Of a stretch of DNA of 59,952 bases, positions 1-9,142 are shown piece by piece. The stretch's first letter is position 1. The number at the start of each line of letters is the position of its first letter. The notes below the pieces were generated by a model. The model searched no databases and was not told the origin of the DNA. It was given only the letters and a program-made list of their open reading frames with translations. Source of the DNA: Nostoc sp. PA-18-2419 (lineage in GTDB: Bacteria; Cyanobacteriota; Cyanobacteriia; Cyanobacteriales; Nostocaceae); contig NZ_SZNH01000004.1 in NCBI RefSeq assembly GCF_005869855.1, positions 214,578 to 274,529 of the forward strand, in the 5' to 3' direction. The position numbers were made by a program, and so were the translations under genes.

Positions 1-183
1 ATGCAACTGTGCGAACGTTCAGTTGGGACTAGAGGCTTGCTACCACCAAATCCAATGGAACGCATCATCCGAGATTTAACTTTATATCTACGACAACCTG
101 CTTTTGATGCAGCCTTGGCAAATGTTGGCCAATATGTCTTGGAGCGAAGTGAGCCTGCATGTTTGCTGTGGAATGATGAATAA
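1..183 (+). CDS. Acyl-CoA dehydrogenase-like protein, C-terminal end (partial)
   Basis: The reading frame runs in from the left edge and ends at a TAA at 181-183. Its 60 visible residues include the segments ERIIRDLTLYLRQP and ANVGQYVLE, which resemble the last helix of acyl-CoA dehydrogenase-fold flavoproteins. The flavin and active-site regions lie outside the window, so the call rests on the C-terminal pattern and on context: the next genes are a PIG-L deacetylase and a NodS-like methyltransferase, a combination I know as a recurring cassette with an acyl-CoA-dehydrogenase-like gene. The stop overlaps the start of the PIG-L gene, so the genes are probably co-transcribed and translationally coupled. 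The first ATG at position 1 is only the window edge. Confidence 0.55.
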   Translation: MQLCERSVGTRGLLPPNPMERIIRDLTLYLRQPAFDAALANVGQYVLERSEPACLLWNDE

Positions 184-919
184 AATCGGTGTTTCCTCCC
201 CGCTAACCAATCCCAGCATTTTACCTTGGCGTTCAATTGAGTCAATCGCTTGTAGTCCGATACTAGTCATAGCACCTCATCCTGATGATGAGACCTTGGG
301 TTGTGGAGGTGCGATCGCTCTATTGCGTTCCTTAAATTGTGACGTGCAAGTTTTAGTCATTAGTGACGGTACGCTTTCACACCCTAATTCTCTGAAATAT
401 CCTGCACCTGCACTCCTAGCTTTGCGGGAAAGCGAAACACTATCGGCGTTGAAATTGCTTGGTGTGGAAGTTAATGCTATCAGCTTTTATAGAATGCAAG
501 ACGGGTCAATTACAGCACAGTATAAAAGTGCAGTAGCCACTTGTCGTGCTTATCTGACAAAAGTTGCCCCACAAATTATCTTTTTACCGTGGCGGTACGA
601 CCCTCATCCAGACCACCGAGCAACCTGGAAATTAATTCACACGGCGTTAGAAAACTTAAGTCTATCGCCCCGATTGATTGAGTATCCGATTTGGGACTGG
701 GACTTAGAGCAAAGGGGGAGTTTACCACAATCTCTGGAGGTGACAACCTGGCGATTGAATATTGGCCCGGTAGTGGAGTTGAAACAGCAAGCGATCGCTG
801 CTTATCGCTCCCAAATTACAGACTTAATTGACGACGATCCACAAGGCTTTCACCTGACTGCGGAAATGTTAGCGAACTTCACTCATCCTTGGGAAGTTTA
901 TATAGAGGAAAACCGATGA
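173..919 (+). CDS. PIG-L family deacetylase (LmbE-like)
   Basis: This is a zinc-dependent N-deacetylase of the PIG-L/LmbE family, whose members remove acetyl groups from N-acetylglucosaminyl or related amide substrates. With the ATG at 173 the protein has 248 residues. The signature APHPDDE lies at residues 34-40, where His36, Asp38 and Asp39 would bind zinc or act in catalysis. A second metal-ligand motif, HPDHRA, lies in the middle. The frame is open further upstream to 104, but the ATG pair at 173/176 removes a long overlap with the preceding gene and puts the family-typical N terminus in place. Its stop overlaps the next start as ATGA. The substrate is unknown; the neighbours suggest a small amide- or sugar-bearing metabolite. 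Confidence 0.85.
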   Translation: MMNKIGVSSPLTNPSILPWRSIESIACSPILVIAPHPDDETLGCGGAIALLRSLNCDVQVLVISDGTLSHPNSLKYPAPALLALRESETLSALKLLGVEVNAISFYRMQDGSITAQYKSAVATCRAYLTKVAPQIIFLPWRYDPHPDHRATWKLIHTALENLSLSPRLIEYPIWDWDLEQRGSLPQSLEVTTWRLNIGPVVELKQQAIAAYRSQITDLIDDDPQGFHLTAEMLANFTHPWEVYIEENR

Positions 920-1503
920 ACCCATTACAATCCAATTCCCTACCACCCAGCTACTTTGATAAAATCTATGGCCAAGATCCCGATCCGTGGAAGTTTGAGA
1001 CAAGCGAATACGAAGCTAACAAATATGCTGCCACAATTGCAGCTTTGCCCAAAGAGCGCTATCAGTCTGCCTTTGAAATCGGTGGTTCCATTGGCGTTTT
1101 AACTGAGAAACTGCAAAAGCATTGTGACTCACTGCTATCGGTTGATGTATCAAAACTAGCGCAGGATAAAGCAATAGAGCGCTGTCGGCATCTCTCTAAC
1201 GTTAAGTTCGACATTATGCGTGTCCCAGAGCAATATCCCGATGAAATGTTTGATTTGACCCTAGTCTCGGAAGTTGGCTACTACTGGAGCTGGGAAGACT
1301 TAAAAAAATCCCAACACTGCATTCTAGAACACCTAGAACCAGGAGGACATTTACTATTAGTTCATTGGACACTCTATGCCCGTGATTATCCTCTGAGCGG
1401 GGATGAAGTTCACGATTCATTTTTTGAGTTGACCTCAAAACTGCGGCATTTAAAAGGTCAACGGGAAGAAGAATATCGACTCGATTTATTCGAGCGAGTC
1501 TGA
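916..1503 (+). CDS. NodS-like SAM-dependent methyltransferase
   Basis: This 195-residue class I methyltransferase resembles the nodulation protein S family. NodS N-methylates an amino sugar freed by a deacetylase during Nod-factor synthesis, so its place directly after a PIG-L deacetylase fits. The N terminus has the family pattern YFDKIYGQDPDPWKFETSEYE, followed by the SAM-binding segment FEIGGSIGVLTEKL and an acidic strand end (LLSVDVS). The start chosen is the ATG at 916, which overlaps the upstream stop as ATGA; the frame is open to 889 but that would overlap the deacetylase by 31 bases. Inference: deacetylation followed by methylation of the same amine. The true acceptor is not known. 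Confidence 0.8.
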   Translation: MNPLQSNSLPPSYFDKIYGQDPDPWKFETSEYEANKYAATIAALPKERYQSAFEIGGSIGVLTEKLQKHCDSLLSVDVSKLAQDKAIERCRHLSNVKFDIMRVPEQYPDEMFDLTLVSEVGYYWSWEDLKKSQHCILEHLEPGGHLLLVHWTLYARDYPLSGDEVHDSFFELTSKLRHLKGQREEEYRLDLFERV

Positions 1504-1591
1504 AAAGGGATTGGGTATTGGGGATTTAGGATAAGGGAAACGAAAAAATCATTCCTTTTCCCTTTAACCTTTTTACATAGTCCCCAGTCCT

Positions 1592-2803
1592 TTAACCTCG
1601 ACGCAAGTTTTCAAGGCGTAGGCGTAAGTCTTGAATTGCTTGCCTAATTTCTACACTTGGCCAGCGCTTAAGCCAAATTTCTTCTTTGTGCTGGCGCTGT
1701 TCAACTTGTTCAAACAACTGACCAAAGGTACAAGGTTGCGTTAATTTTTGGACGAGCCATTGGGATGAAACTCCTAGCATATCTGCCAAAGGAGTGACTT
1801 TGCTATGAGTTAGTTGATAGCCATTAAGAACGCACCACCACATTACTCGTAGTTGGCGACGTGCAGTAAAACGAGTTTCTATAGCCGCCGCTGACTCCAC
1901 TAAAAATGATTGCTGTCGTCGTCCCATTTCTATCCATTCACTCAACTGGTTCGCCATACCAATGCTAGTGCGTCCAGTTTGTCTTGCCGAAGTTACTACT
2001 TTCACTAACGGACTATGGCGAAAACGAGCGTTTACTCGCACTAAAGCACGATAAAACGCTACATCTTCGGGAGTCCGCACAGGTGGTAAGCCTCCTGCTA
2101 GTGCATACATTTCTGCTGTCACGGCTAGACTTGCCCCATTATGGTAATGGTGCCGAGGAAAAATATCATAAGGGTCGGGGTCGAGGTAAGTTTCTAATTC
2201 TGCTATTAAGTAACGGTAGCCTACATCGCGCAGATAGCAAGCTCTGAGGTAGGGATCTAGACGAGAGCGCTCGTCGTGATCGGTGAGAATTCGTCCTCCT
2301 ACAGCATCAGCACCGCAAGCAATTTCGTACAGGGTTGCAGCGATCCAAGTTGGGCTAACTTGCGAGTCACCATCGGTTGAAGCAATTATTCCCCGCCTGC
2401 GTCCCAAACTGTACAAGCGGTGGTATGCCTCATCCATCAAAATCTGGCGCACTCGACCAATGTAAGCTTCTTCTGGAGGCAAAGTTTTTTCAACTACGTG
2501 CAGTGCTAACTGTGGATGTTGTTGAGCAAATTCTCTGGCGATCGCCGCTGAATTATCACTGCAATTATTTGCTAACAAAATTATTTCATAGCGTTTGGGG
2601 TTTAAAGCCTGTCCTTTGAGATCGACTTGATGTATGAAAGCAGTAAGGGTTGCTGCCAACGTCTGCGCTTCATTGCGGACTGGAATAATTACGCAGAATT
2701 CACAATACTGTGACGGCGGTGTTTGGACTAAAGCTTGGGAAAAGTCCTTATACAGTAGTGTAGGCGGAAAGTCAGCAACTACTTGCAAGCGCTTACTTTC
2801 CAT
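1592..2803 (-). CDS. Glycosyltransferase family 2
   Basis: This is a 403-residue GT-A fold glycosyltransferase. The nucleotide-sugar-binding N terminus CVIIPVRNEAQTL starts near residue 36, and an acidic motif STDGDSQV near residue 140 is the probable metal/UDP-sugar site. The C-terminal third has no obvious membrane helices, so it is probably cytosolic or peripheral. It converges on the acyl-CoA-dehydrogenase/PIG-L/NodS operon with an 88-base gap. I have seen such a glycosyltransferase travel with those three families, so the four may form one functional cassette. The start is ATG at 2803. The sugar donor and acceptor cannot be told from sequence. Confidence 0.8.
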   Translation of the reverse strand: MESKRLQVVADFPPTLLYKDFSQALVQTPPSQYCEFCVIIPVRNEAQTLAATLTAFIHQVDLKGQALNPKRYEIILLANNCSDNSAAIAREFAQQHPQLALHVVEKTLPPEEAYIGRVRQILMDEAYHRLYSLGRRRGIIASTDGDSQVSPTWIAATLYEIACGADAVGGRILTDHDERSRLDPYLRACYLRDVGYRYLIAELETYLDPDPYDIFPRHHYHNGASLAVTAEMYALAGGLPPVRTPEDVAFYRALVRVNARFRHSPLVKVVTSARQTGRTSIGMANQLSEWIEMGRRQQSFLVESAAAIETRFTARRQLRVMWWCVLNGYQLTHSKVTPLADMLGVSSQWLVQKLTQPCTFGQLFEQVEQRQHKEEIWLKRWPSVEIRQAIQDLRLRLENLRRG

Positions 2804-3796
2804 AACAACCGTTTTTCCCTCTACAGGAAAACAGACAGAGTATATTCATTCAATACTTAATAATAATTAAAAATTGTAATCTATTTTGAAAATTTTCTCA
2901 TTTTATTTCAATCTCTCTAGAGCATGATTAATGCTGATTAAAACTCTATCAACAGATGTAATAGAAAACTATTTTTAGTTTTTTTATTAGGGCATATCAT
3001 CAATTAGCCAAACGGGAATCATTTTATGTCCTGTTGATAACTTGTCGTTAACGCTGATGCTTTGACGTTTGACGCCAAGACATCAAATATTTTAATAATA
3101 AGTGATTAAGCTGACTTGATATTATTACCTAACTGCTTGGAAGCAAATAAAACAGTATATAAAATTCGGTCAATGTGCTAAAAAACTATTTTTCTGGTGA
3201 TTATTTAACTATTGTGACTTGGAGAATTCTGAGACTTTGGCAGGCTTTGCTCCTAATTTGTTAGCCGATATAGCAGTCTTAAATCATTTGTGAAATACTT
3301 CCTACCTAAGCTATAAACTGTTGAGAGTTGGTTGCTTGGCTTTATGGCTGTTTGTGGACTGGTCAGATTAGGAATTAATCGGTTACCTTCTATCACTTTG
3401 ATGACTTGATTTTCTCTTCATAAATTCATTTATTATGATTTGATATTTCTCTTCTAATTTTATTTTTTCTCTCTCAATGTCTTTAAGGGACTGACAAATA
3501 AAAAAATATCCCAAATTTTCTTGTGGGATGGGTGTCCTCACCCGTCCTATATTCAGGGCGGGCTTTCCTGCCCACCCCACAAGAGGGATAATTTATTCTC
3601 TGGAAATCCCTAAACCCTTATTTGCTCCTAGAATGAGATGCCGATCGCCTCTACCAGACAAATCCTTATAACTCTATCCTAGTAAGGATTCATATTTCGT
3701 GGATAAGTCTATTTATCTGATGACTGATAACCGATGACTGATGACCGTCAACAGTTAACAGTCAATAACTATAAAGAATGTTTGGTGTTGCTACTT
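2804..3796. other. Long intergenic region with one inverted-repeat element
   Basis: There are 993 bases between the glycosyltransferase start and the end of hpnH. They are AT-rich, with no credible gene. The 65-codon minus-strand frame at 3383-3580 reads through a repeat element and is not supported. The region holds the small inverted-repeat element at 3484-3612, and near 3711-3765 an AT-rich stretch with repeated GATGACTGAT/GTCAACAGTTAAC-like words of short-tandem-repeat type. Confidence 0.6.
3484..3612. repeat. Small inverted-repeat element, family 1, copy 1
   Basis: The left end TAAGGGACTGACAAATAAA and the reverse complement of the right end, TTAGGGATTTCCAGAGAATA, are related terminal inverted repeats; both then run into an AT stretch ending ATCCC. 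The core has a GC-rich palindrome (GGGCGGGC...GCCCACCCC). The same ends recur at 13428, 44344 and 53292. There is no coding capacity, so this would be a MITE-like, non-autonomous element. Confidence 0.65.
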
Positions 3797-4816
3797 TTAA
3801 TTTTTACCAAACACACTAGTAAGGGCACGCGCCATATTTTGCGGTTGCATTGCATCCATTGCAGCGGTGGGTTCATAACCACAGTGAACCATGCAGTCGG
3901 CACACTTGGGATTACCACTCGCACGGCCGTATTGACTCCAGTCAGTTTTAGCGAGTAATTCTTGGAAGCTAGAGTAATAACCCTCGTTGAGCAGATAGCA
4001 AGGTTTTTGCCAACCGAGAACGCTATAACTTGGGCTACCCCAAGGGGTACATTCGTAGTCCTTCTCACCAATAAGAAAATCTAGGAACAGCGGATTGTGA
4101 TTAAAGTTCCAGTTTTTTACACCACTTTTGTATGGACTCAGAATTTCTCGGAAGAGGGCGCGTGTTTGTTCCCGTTGGAGAAAATGATCTTGGTCTGGTG
4201 CCCACTCGTAACTATAGCCAGGAGAAATCATCATCCCGTCGGTATTAAGTGTTTGGAGAAAATCAAAGAACTGTTGCATATCTTTGGGGTCAGTGCCCTC
4301 AAAGATAGTAGTATTAGTGGTGACCCGAAAGCCTTTAGCTTTGGCAGCGCGAATCGCTTTAACAGCTATATCAAAAACACCTTTGCGATCGACACAGTGA
4401 TCGTGCAACTCTCGCATCCCGTCTAGATGTACGCTGAAAGTCAGATAAGGGGAAGGTTGGAACTTATCCAGGCTTTTTTCTAACAACAAACCATTGGTAC
4501 ACAAATAAATATACTTTTTGCGCTCAATTAATCCCCACACAATCTCATCAATTTGGGGATGTAGCAGAGGTTCTCCACCAGGAATTGAGACAACCGGTGC
4601 GCCACACTCTTCCACTGCGGCAAAGCACTGTTGTGGGGTGAGATTTTGCTTTAATATTTCCTTGGGATGTTGGATTTTACCACAACCAGTACACGCTAGA
4701 TTACACCGAAAAAGAGGTTCCAACATCAATACTAAAGGAAAGCGTTTGCGCCCCAACAGACGTTGAGTCACAAGATACTTGCCGATATCTATAGCTTGTT
4801 GTAGATTAACTCCCAT
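3797..4816 (-). CDS. hpnH: Adenosyl-hopene transferase HpnH (radical SAM)
   Basis: HpnH is a radical SAM enzyme that joins an adenosyl group to hopene (diploptene) to give adenosylhopane, the first side-chain step of bacteriohopanepolyol synthesis. The protein has 339 residues, about the usual size. Cys38, Cys42 and Cys45 (RCNLACTGC) form the CX3CX2C iron-sulfur motif, and [11 protein letters not shown] is the glycine-rich SAM-binding strand. The C-terminal part carries further cysteines ([12 protein letters not shown]) typical of the family. It lies 63 bases downstream of hpnA on the same strand, so they are probably co-transcribed. The ATG at 4816 is the natural start. Confidence 0.93.
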   Translation of the reverse strand: MGVNLQQAIDIGKYLVTQRLLGRKRFPLVLMLEPLFRCNLACTGCGKIQHPKEILKQNLTPQQCFAAVEECGAPVVSIPGGEPLLHPQIDEIVWGLIERKKYIYLCTNGLLLEKSLDKFQPSPYLTFSVHLDGMRELHDHCVDRKGVFDIAVKAIRAAKAKGFRVTTNTTIFEGTDPKDMQQFFDFLQTLNTDGMMISPGYSYEWAPDQDHFLQREQTRALFREILSPYKSGVKNWNFNHNPLFLDFLIGEKDYECTPWGSPSYSVLGWQKPCYLLNEGYYSSFQELLAKTDWSQYGRASGNPKCADCMVHCGYEPTAAMDAMQPQNMARALTSVFGKN

Positions 4817-4879
4817 TATTCCGATCGCTCCTCTTTAAGATATAGAAACACCACTGTAGAGACACAAAGCTTTGCGCTT

Positions 4880-5890
4880 TTATTTGCGCTCATTGACGTA
4901 ACCTTGGGCAACAAACCAATCTACAGCGTCCTGGAGTGCGCCTTTGAGAGGAGATTGCGGTAATCCCAACTCTCGCACGGCCTTAGTGGCATTGTAATAC
5001 ATAGGTTGTTTTGCCATCCGAACGCCATCTATAGGCACTGAAGGCGATTTCCCCAATGGTGCAAGAATCTTTTCATCAACCCAAGCAACACTTAGGGGTA
5101 ACCAAGCAGGTATACTTCGTTGCGGTGCTGGTAAACCTGTGATATCAGCGAGTTGTTCGAGTATTTGCTTGAGGCTAAGGTTCTGGTGACCTAAGATATA
5201 GCGATCGCCAGATTTACCTCGTTCCAAAGCCAGTAAATGTCCCCATGCTACATCCCGCACATCGATAAAATTCAAACCAGTATCCAAGTAAAAGGGCATT
5301 TCTTTCCGCAAAAACCGCAGTATTATATCACCTGTGGGGGTGGGTTTGATATCCAAGGCTCCAATGGGGCTGCTGGGATTGACTATAACTACCTCTTGAC
5401 CTTGAGCAGCGGCTTGTATAGCTTCTTGTTCGGCCAGAAATTTAGACTTTTTATAGTTACCCACCAACTTGTCTAAGGGACTCTGATGTGTTTCATCAAC
5501 TACTTCACCTGATGACCCCACGCCAATGGCCGCCACTGAACTGGTATAAACGGTACGCTCAATCCCTGCTTTTTCGGCTGCTGCTAACACATTGCGCGTA
5601 CCCACGACGTTGTGACGGTAAAGCAACTCCTGGTCAGCTTGCCAGAGAGAATAATGGGCTGCCACATGAAACAGGTATTGACAATCGCTCATCTGTTCCC
5701 ACAGATTTGCATCGTTTAAATCGCCTTTGACAATTTCCACCTCCAGACCGCAGAGATTTTGCAGATTACTGCTAGGGCGTACCAGTGCTTTGACTGTGTA
5801 TCCTTGTTGCAGCAGCAACCGCACCAAGTGGGCACCAATAAAACCCGTACCTCCGGTAAGAAAAACCCTTTTAGATTTTGGATTTATCAA
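4880..5890 (-). CDS. hpnA: Hopanoid-associated sugar epimerase HpnA
   Basis: This is an extended short-chain dehydrogenase/epimerase of 336 residues, related to dihydroflavonol reductases and called HpnA when next to hopanoid genes. The NAD(P)-binding motif GGTGFIGAH lies at residues 13-21, with a Tyr-x3-Lys catalytic pair in NYKKSKF near residue 145. No ATG precedes the Rossmann motif in frame; an upstream in-frame TGA limits the choice, leaving the TTG at 5890. hpnH follows 63 bases downstream. Its biochemical role in hopanoid side-chain formation is not settled in the literature as I know it. The family call is firm; the exact substrate is open. Confidence 0.85.
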   Translation of the reverse strand: MINPKSKRVFLTGGTGFIGAHLVRLLLQQGYTVKALVRPSSNLQNLCGLEVEIVKGDLNDANLWEQMSDCQYLFHVAAHYSLWQADQELLYRHNVVGTRNVLAAAEKAGIERTVYTSSVAAIGVGSSGEVVDETHQSPLDKLVGNYKKSKFLAEQEAIQAAAQGQEVVIVNPSSPIGALDIKPTPTGDIILRFLRKEMPFYLDTGLNFIDVRDVAWGHLLALERGKSGDRYILGHQNLSLKQILEQLADITGLPAPQRSIPAWLPLSVAWVDEKILAPLGKSPSVPIDGVRMAKQPMYYNATKAVRELGLPQSPLKGALQDAVDWFVAQGYVNERK

Positions 5891-5981
5891 CTTGGAATTC
5901 CCCCATTTTCATTGGACACAGAAATTTGGCACCAAGTAATGTAAATTTCTGAATTTGAGCAGTTATCCCCATTTAAAAATC

Positions 5982-8681
5982 TCAAATCTCAAATTTCTTG
6001 CGAGGAAACCAATCATCCAAAATGGTGTAAACCACTGGCACTACAATCAAACTAAGGATAGTTGATGTTACCAGTCCCCCAGCGATCGCTACGGCCATTG
6101 GCGATCGCAATTCGGAACCAGCACCCAGACCTAAGGCGATCGGTAACATCCCTAAAAGCGTAGAAGCGGTGGTCATCATGATTGGTCTGAGGCGCACTAG
6201 TCCAGTATTAAGGATTGCTTCGGTACGGTTTAAGCCAGCACTGCGTAGCTGATTAATGTAATCTACCAATAAAATGGCATTTTTGTTTGCTAGTCCTAAC
6301 AAAAACACGAAGCCAATCAGTGAGATCATCCCAAAGTCGCTCTTGGTAATCAGTAGCGCTAACATCGCTCCTATTAGTGCCAAAGGTAAAGATACACCAA
6401 TAACCAGAGGATCTACCCAAGTTTTAAATAGCAAAATTAGTACCACAACAATACACAAGGCAGAGAGAGCAAGAGTACTGCCAAAACTGCCAAAAACTTC
6501 GTTCAATTTGGCAGAATCTCCTCCCAAGTCTAACGAAACATCAGACGGCAACACCGCTTTAGCTTCAGCTACTACTTTGTCAGTAGCATCACCCAAGGTC
6601 AGATCCTTGCCAAGATTAGCACTGACATAAGCTACCCGCTGATTATTTAAACGCTCAATTTCAAATACTGTACCTTGTGAATTTGTTTCTCCTGTAACTG
6701 TCACATCCACAAATCCCGATATTTTTTCAATCCTCTGTTTAATTGCTCTAACAGCTTTGCTCAGAGATTGAAGATTGTTACCGCGTAATGCGACTTCTAA
6801 AGGTTTTTGACCGCCGCTATCAACAAATTTAATATCTTCAATACTGGTACTAACGCCAGGAAGAATTGGTAAGGAGGAGCGCAGTTGGTCTTGTAATTGA
6901 GCAGTTGTAATTTTTCGGTCTTCTTTGAGCCTTACATACAGCGTGCCTTTGTTCGGCTCACCTTCACGAGAACCAACGGTGGTAAATACCGTTTCCACTG
7001 CTGGGTCTTTTCTCACCACAGCTTCGATTTTCTTAGCAACCTCAAGGGAATCATTTAAGGGATTGGGGAAGGTGGGGCCCCCTTTGGGGATAAGGGGTGA
7101 TGGGGATTGGGATAAAGGAGAATTTACTCCTCCTGCTCCTCCTGCTTGGGCTAAGCCAGGGATTTTTGGCAAGGGAGCCGTATAAGCAATATTGAATTCC
7201 CCACGGTCTAATTTGGGGATAAATCCTTTAGGAATCAATGGAATTAATGCTATACCTGCAATGAAGCTGAGTACAGCTAAGCCCATAACTATTTTGCGGT
7301 GATTTAAAGACCAACTGAGCAAGTTTCTATAAGATTGGGCAAACCTCACCCAGGTTTTTGCTTCGCGACGAGGTGAGGTAGAGGATTTTGGTTTTAGCCA
7401 GTAGATAGCCAGAACTGGAGATAAAGTCCGAGCTACTAGCATAGAAGCGAGCATTGCGGCTGAAACAGTGATGCCAAATGGCTTGAAGAACTGACCGATT
7501 ACTCCACCCATTAAACCTATGGGCAGAAAAACCGCTACTGCTGTCAAGGTGGCTGCTGTAACTGTCAATCCAATTTCATTTGTCGCTAAAAGTGCTGCTT
7601 GGCGGGGATTTTCTCCATCATCGACGTGTCGCATGATGTTTTCTACATCCACGATCGCATCATCAACAATACTGCCAATCACCAAAGCTAAAGCTAGCAA
7701 CGTAATTGTCTCTAAATTGAAGCCATAAATCGCCATAACGATAAATGTCGCCAAAATAGATGTAGGAATTGCCAATGCAGAAATTAAGGTGGCTCGCCAG
7801 TTCCACAAAAAGGGAAAGATGACGATGATGGACAGTAAGATTGCTTCTAGTAGAGCATCAATTGTTGATTGGGTAGCTTGGCGGATATATTTTGCTTGAG
7901 TCGCAGCTAAGGTGAGGTTGACATCTTTGAAAGTAGAGCGCAGCCTTTGAACTTCTTTTTCAACTGAATTCACCACTTCTAGGGTGTTTGCATTACCGCG
8001 TTTAATTACTTGAAATGCGAGGGCATCTTGGCCGTTAAAGCGGACTAATGTAGACCCTTGTTTGCTCAGAGACGTTGCACTGAGGTTTGATGGATCTAAG
8101 GGAGTTGCAGTTGCATCGCCCAGCAGTGAAACTTTAAGAACTCCTGGTAATTTAGCGATCGCACTGACAATTTGCTCTTTGGCCAACTTAGTCAAATCTG
8201 TGAGATTTCGTGTTGGACTTTCAATGGCATAGCTAATGGCGGCTGACTCGTTCAAGTTCAAGGGAATAATTTTATAAGTTGCTCCCTGAGGTAGAGTCAC
8301 CTGTTTGACCGCAGTTTCAACATCTTTGGTCGATGTTTCTAGATTCGTACCAACAGCAAAAGCTAGACTAACGGCTGTTTGACCAGGATAGGTTGATGAG
8401 CGAATATTCTCCAATCCTTGTAGGGAATGTAGGCGTTCCTCTACGGGTTTGGTAAGCTTGGCCTCTGTATCTACGGCAGTTGTTAGAGGGGCTGTAGCAC
8501 TTACAACCACCACTGGAAAGGCAATATCTGGAAACAATGCATACTTAAGCGAACTGAAAGCAAGAATACCAGCTACCGTGACCGCAATCCAAAAACTCAC
8601 GGTCAACCACGAAAATCTAATCGCAAATTTGGAGATATTGAAGAGTTCTCGTGCGGATTTTGAGCTAGAAAGCTTTACCAT
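5982..8681 (-). CDS. Efflux RND transporter permease subunit
   Basis: This 899-residue inner-membrane proton-driven efflux permease is of the AcrB/HAE-1 superfamily, shorter than AcrB (about 1050) because the periplasmic loops are reduced. It has the typical N terminus with FPDIAFPVVVV after the first helix, a cluster of helices near residues 275-430 with GSIVDDAIVDVENIMRH (helix 4 Asp pair), and a C-terminal cluster with GLANKNAILLVDY. Residues about 505-539 are a Gly/Pro/Ser-rich insert encoded by a G-rich repeat also found between genes at 30323. No adaptor or outer-membrane channel gene is adjacent. It lies upstream of hpnA on the same strand, but no hopanoid role can be shown; it is not the HpnN type by size. 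Confidence 0.88.
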   Translation of the reverse strand: MVKLSSSKSARELFNISKFAIRFSWLTVSFWIAVTVAGILAFSSLKYALFPDIAFPVVVVSATAPLTTAVDTEAKLTKPVEERLHSLQGLENIRSSTYPGQTAVSLAFAVGTNLETSTKDVETAVKQVTLPQGATYKIIPLNLNESAAISYAIESPTRNLTDLTKLAKEQIVSAIAKLPGVLKVSLLGDATATPLDPSNLSATSLSKQGSTLVRFNGQDALAFQVIKRGNANTLEVVNSVEKEVQRLRSTFKDVNLTLAATQAKYIRQATQSTIDALLEAILLSIIVIFPFLWNWRATLISALAIPTSILATFIVMAIYGFNLETITLLALALVIGSIVDDAIVDVENIMRHVDDGENPRQAALLATNEIGLTVTAATLTAVAVFLPIGLMGGVIGQFFKPFGITVSAAMLASMLVARTLSPVLAIYWLKPKSSTSPRREAKTWVRFAQSYRNLLSWSLNHRKIVMGLAVLSFIAGIALIPLIPKGFIPKLDRGEFNIAYTAPLPKIPGLAQAGGAGGVNSPLSQSPSPLIPKGGPTFPNPLNDSLEVAKKIEAVVRKDPAVETVFTTVGSREGEPNKGTLYVRLKEDRKITTAQLQDQLRSSLPILPGVSTSIEDIKFVDSGGQKPLEVALRGNNLQSLSKAVRAIKQRIEKISGFVDVTVTGETNSQGTVFEIERLNNQRVAYVSANLGKDLTLGDATDKVVAEAKAVLPSDVSLDLGGDSAKLNEVFGSFGSTLALSALCIVVVLILLFKTWVDPLVIGVSLPLALIGAMLALLITKSDFGMISLIGFVFLLGLANKNAILLVDYINQLRSAGLNRTEAILNTGLVRLRPIMMTTASTLLGMLPIALGLGAGSELRSPMAVAIAGGLVTSTILSLIVVPVVYTILDDWFPRKKFEI
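7065..7098. repeat. G-rich dispersed repeat inside the RND gene
   Basis: A block of about 33 bases built around GGAAGGTGGGGCCCC and GGGGATAAGGG is shared almost base for base with the intergenic site 30323-30355. Here it sits inside an open reading frame and is translated as part of a Pro/Gly/Ser-rich loop without breaking the frame. Confidence 0.7.
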
Positions 8682-9142
8682 CTTGGAAAATTATCGTGCG
8701 GGTGACACAATTATTTAGTCATGCTACAGCAATCGCCTTCGGTTTGTGAGTTTTGGTCACCACCAAATGGCAATACTACTGATTGTTACTCAAATTATGA
8801 CAAAATTTTTAACTAGAAAAAATTCAAATGTTAGGAGGAGCAACTAAAATTAAAAATTTAGAAGTACTATTAGCAACGGGCAAGGCAGTGCAATTTAGAA
8901 CTCAGTAAACCTGTTCTAGTGACTTTTTGCAAAATTCCCTACTTCAAACATTGCTATGAGCTACTTGCGATCACTTGCGATGATATCTTTCAAAAGTCAA
9001 TCTTCACAATCTTTGATCCGATTCTAAACCCAAAGACACTCCATATTGTGTTTTTTGTCAATTGATTAAGCCAGACTTGTCAATATTGCCTTGACCATCA
9101 TCTAGTTAATATTTACCAAACTCCAAAATATCGAGAGCGCTA
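8682..9142. other. Intergenic region between RND gene and hpnG-like gene
   Basis: These 461 AT-rich bases lie between divergently transcribed genes, so promoters for both are expected here. I found no open frame, RNA gene or clear repeat. Confidence 0.5.

Noticed and set aside
3383-3580. A 65-codon minus-strand frame
   Set aside because: Most of it is the family 1 repeat element read as protein; there is no start context or domain.
5982-8681. Hopanoid transporter HpnN for the RND gene
   Set aside because: The N terminus and helix 4 motif fit AcrB/HAE-1 permeases; HpnN-type proteins have a different layout.
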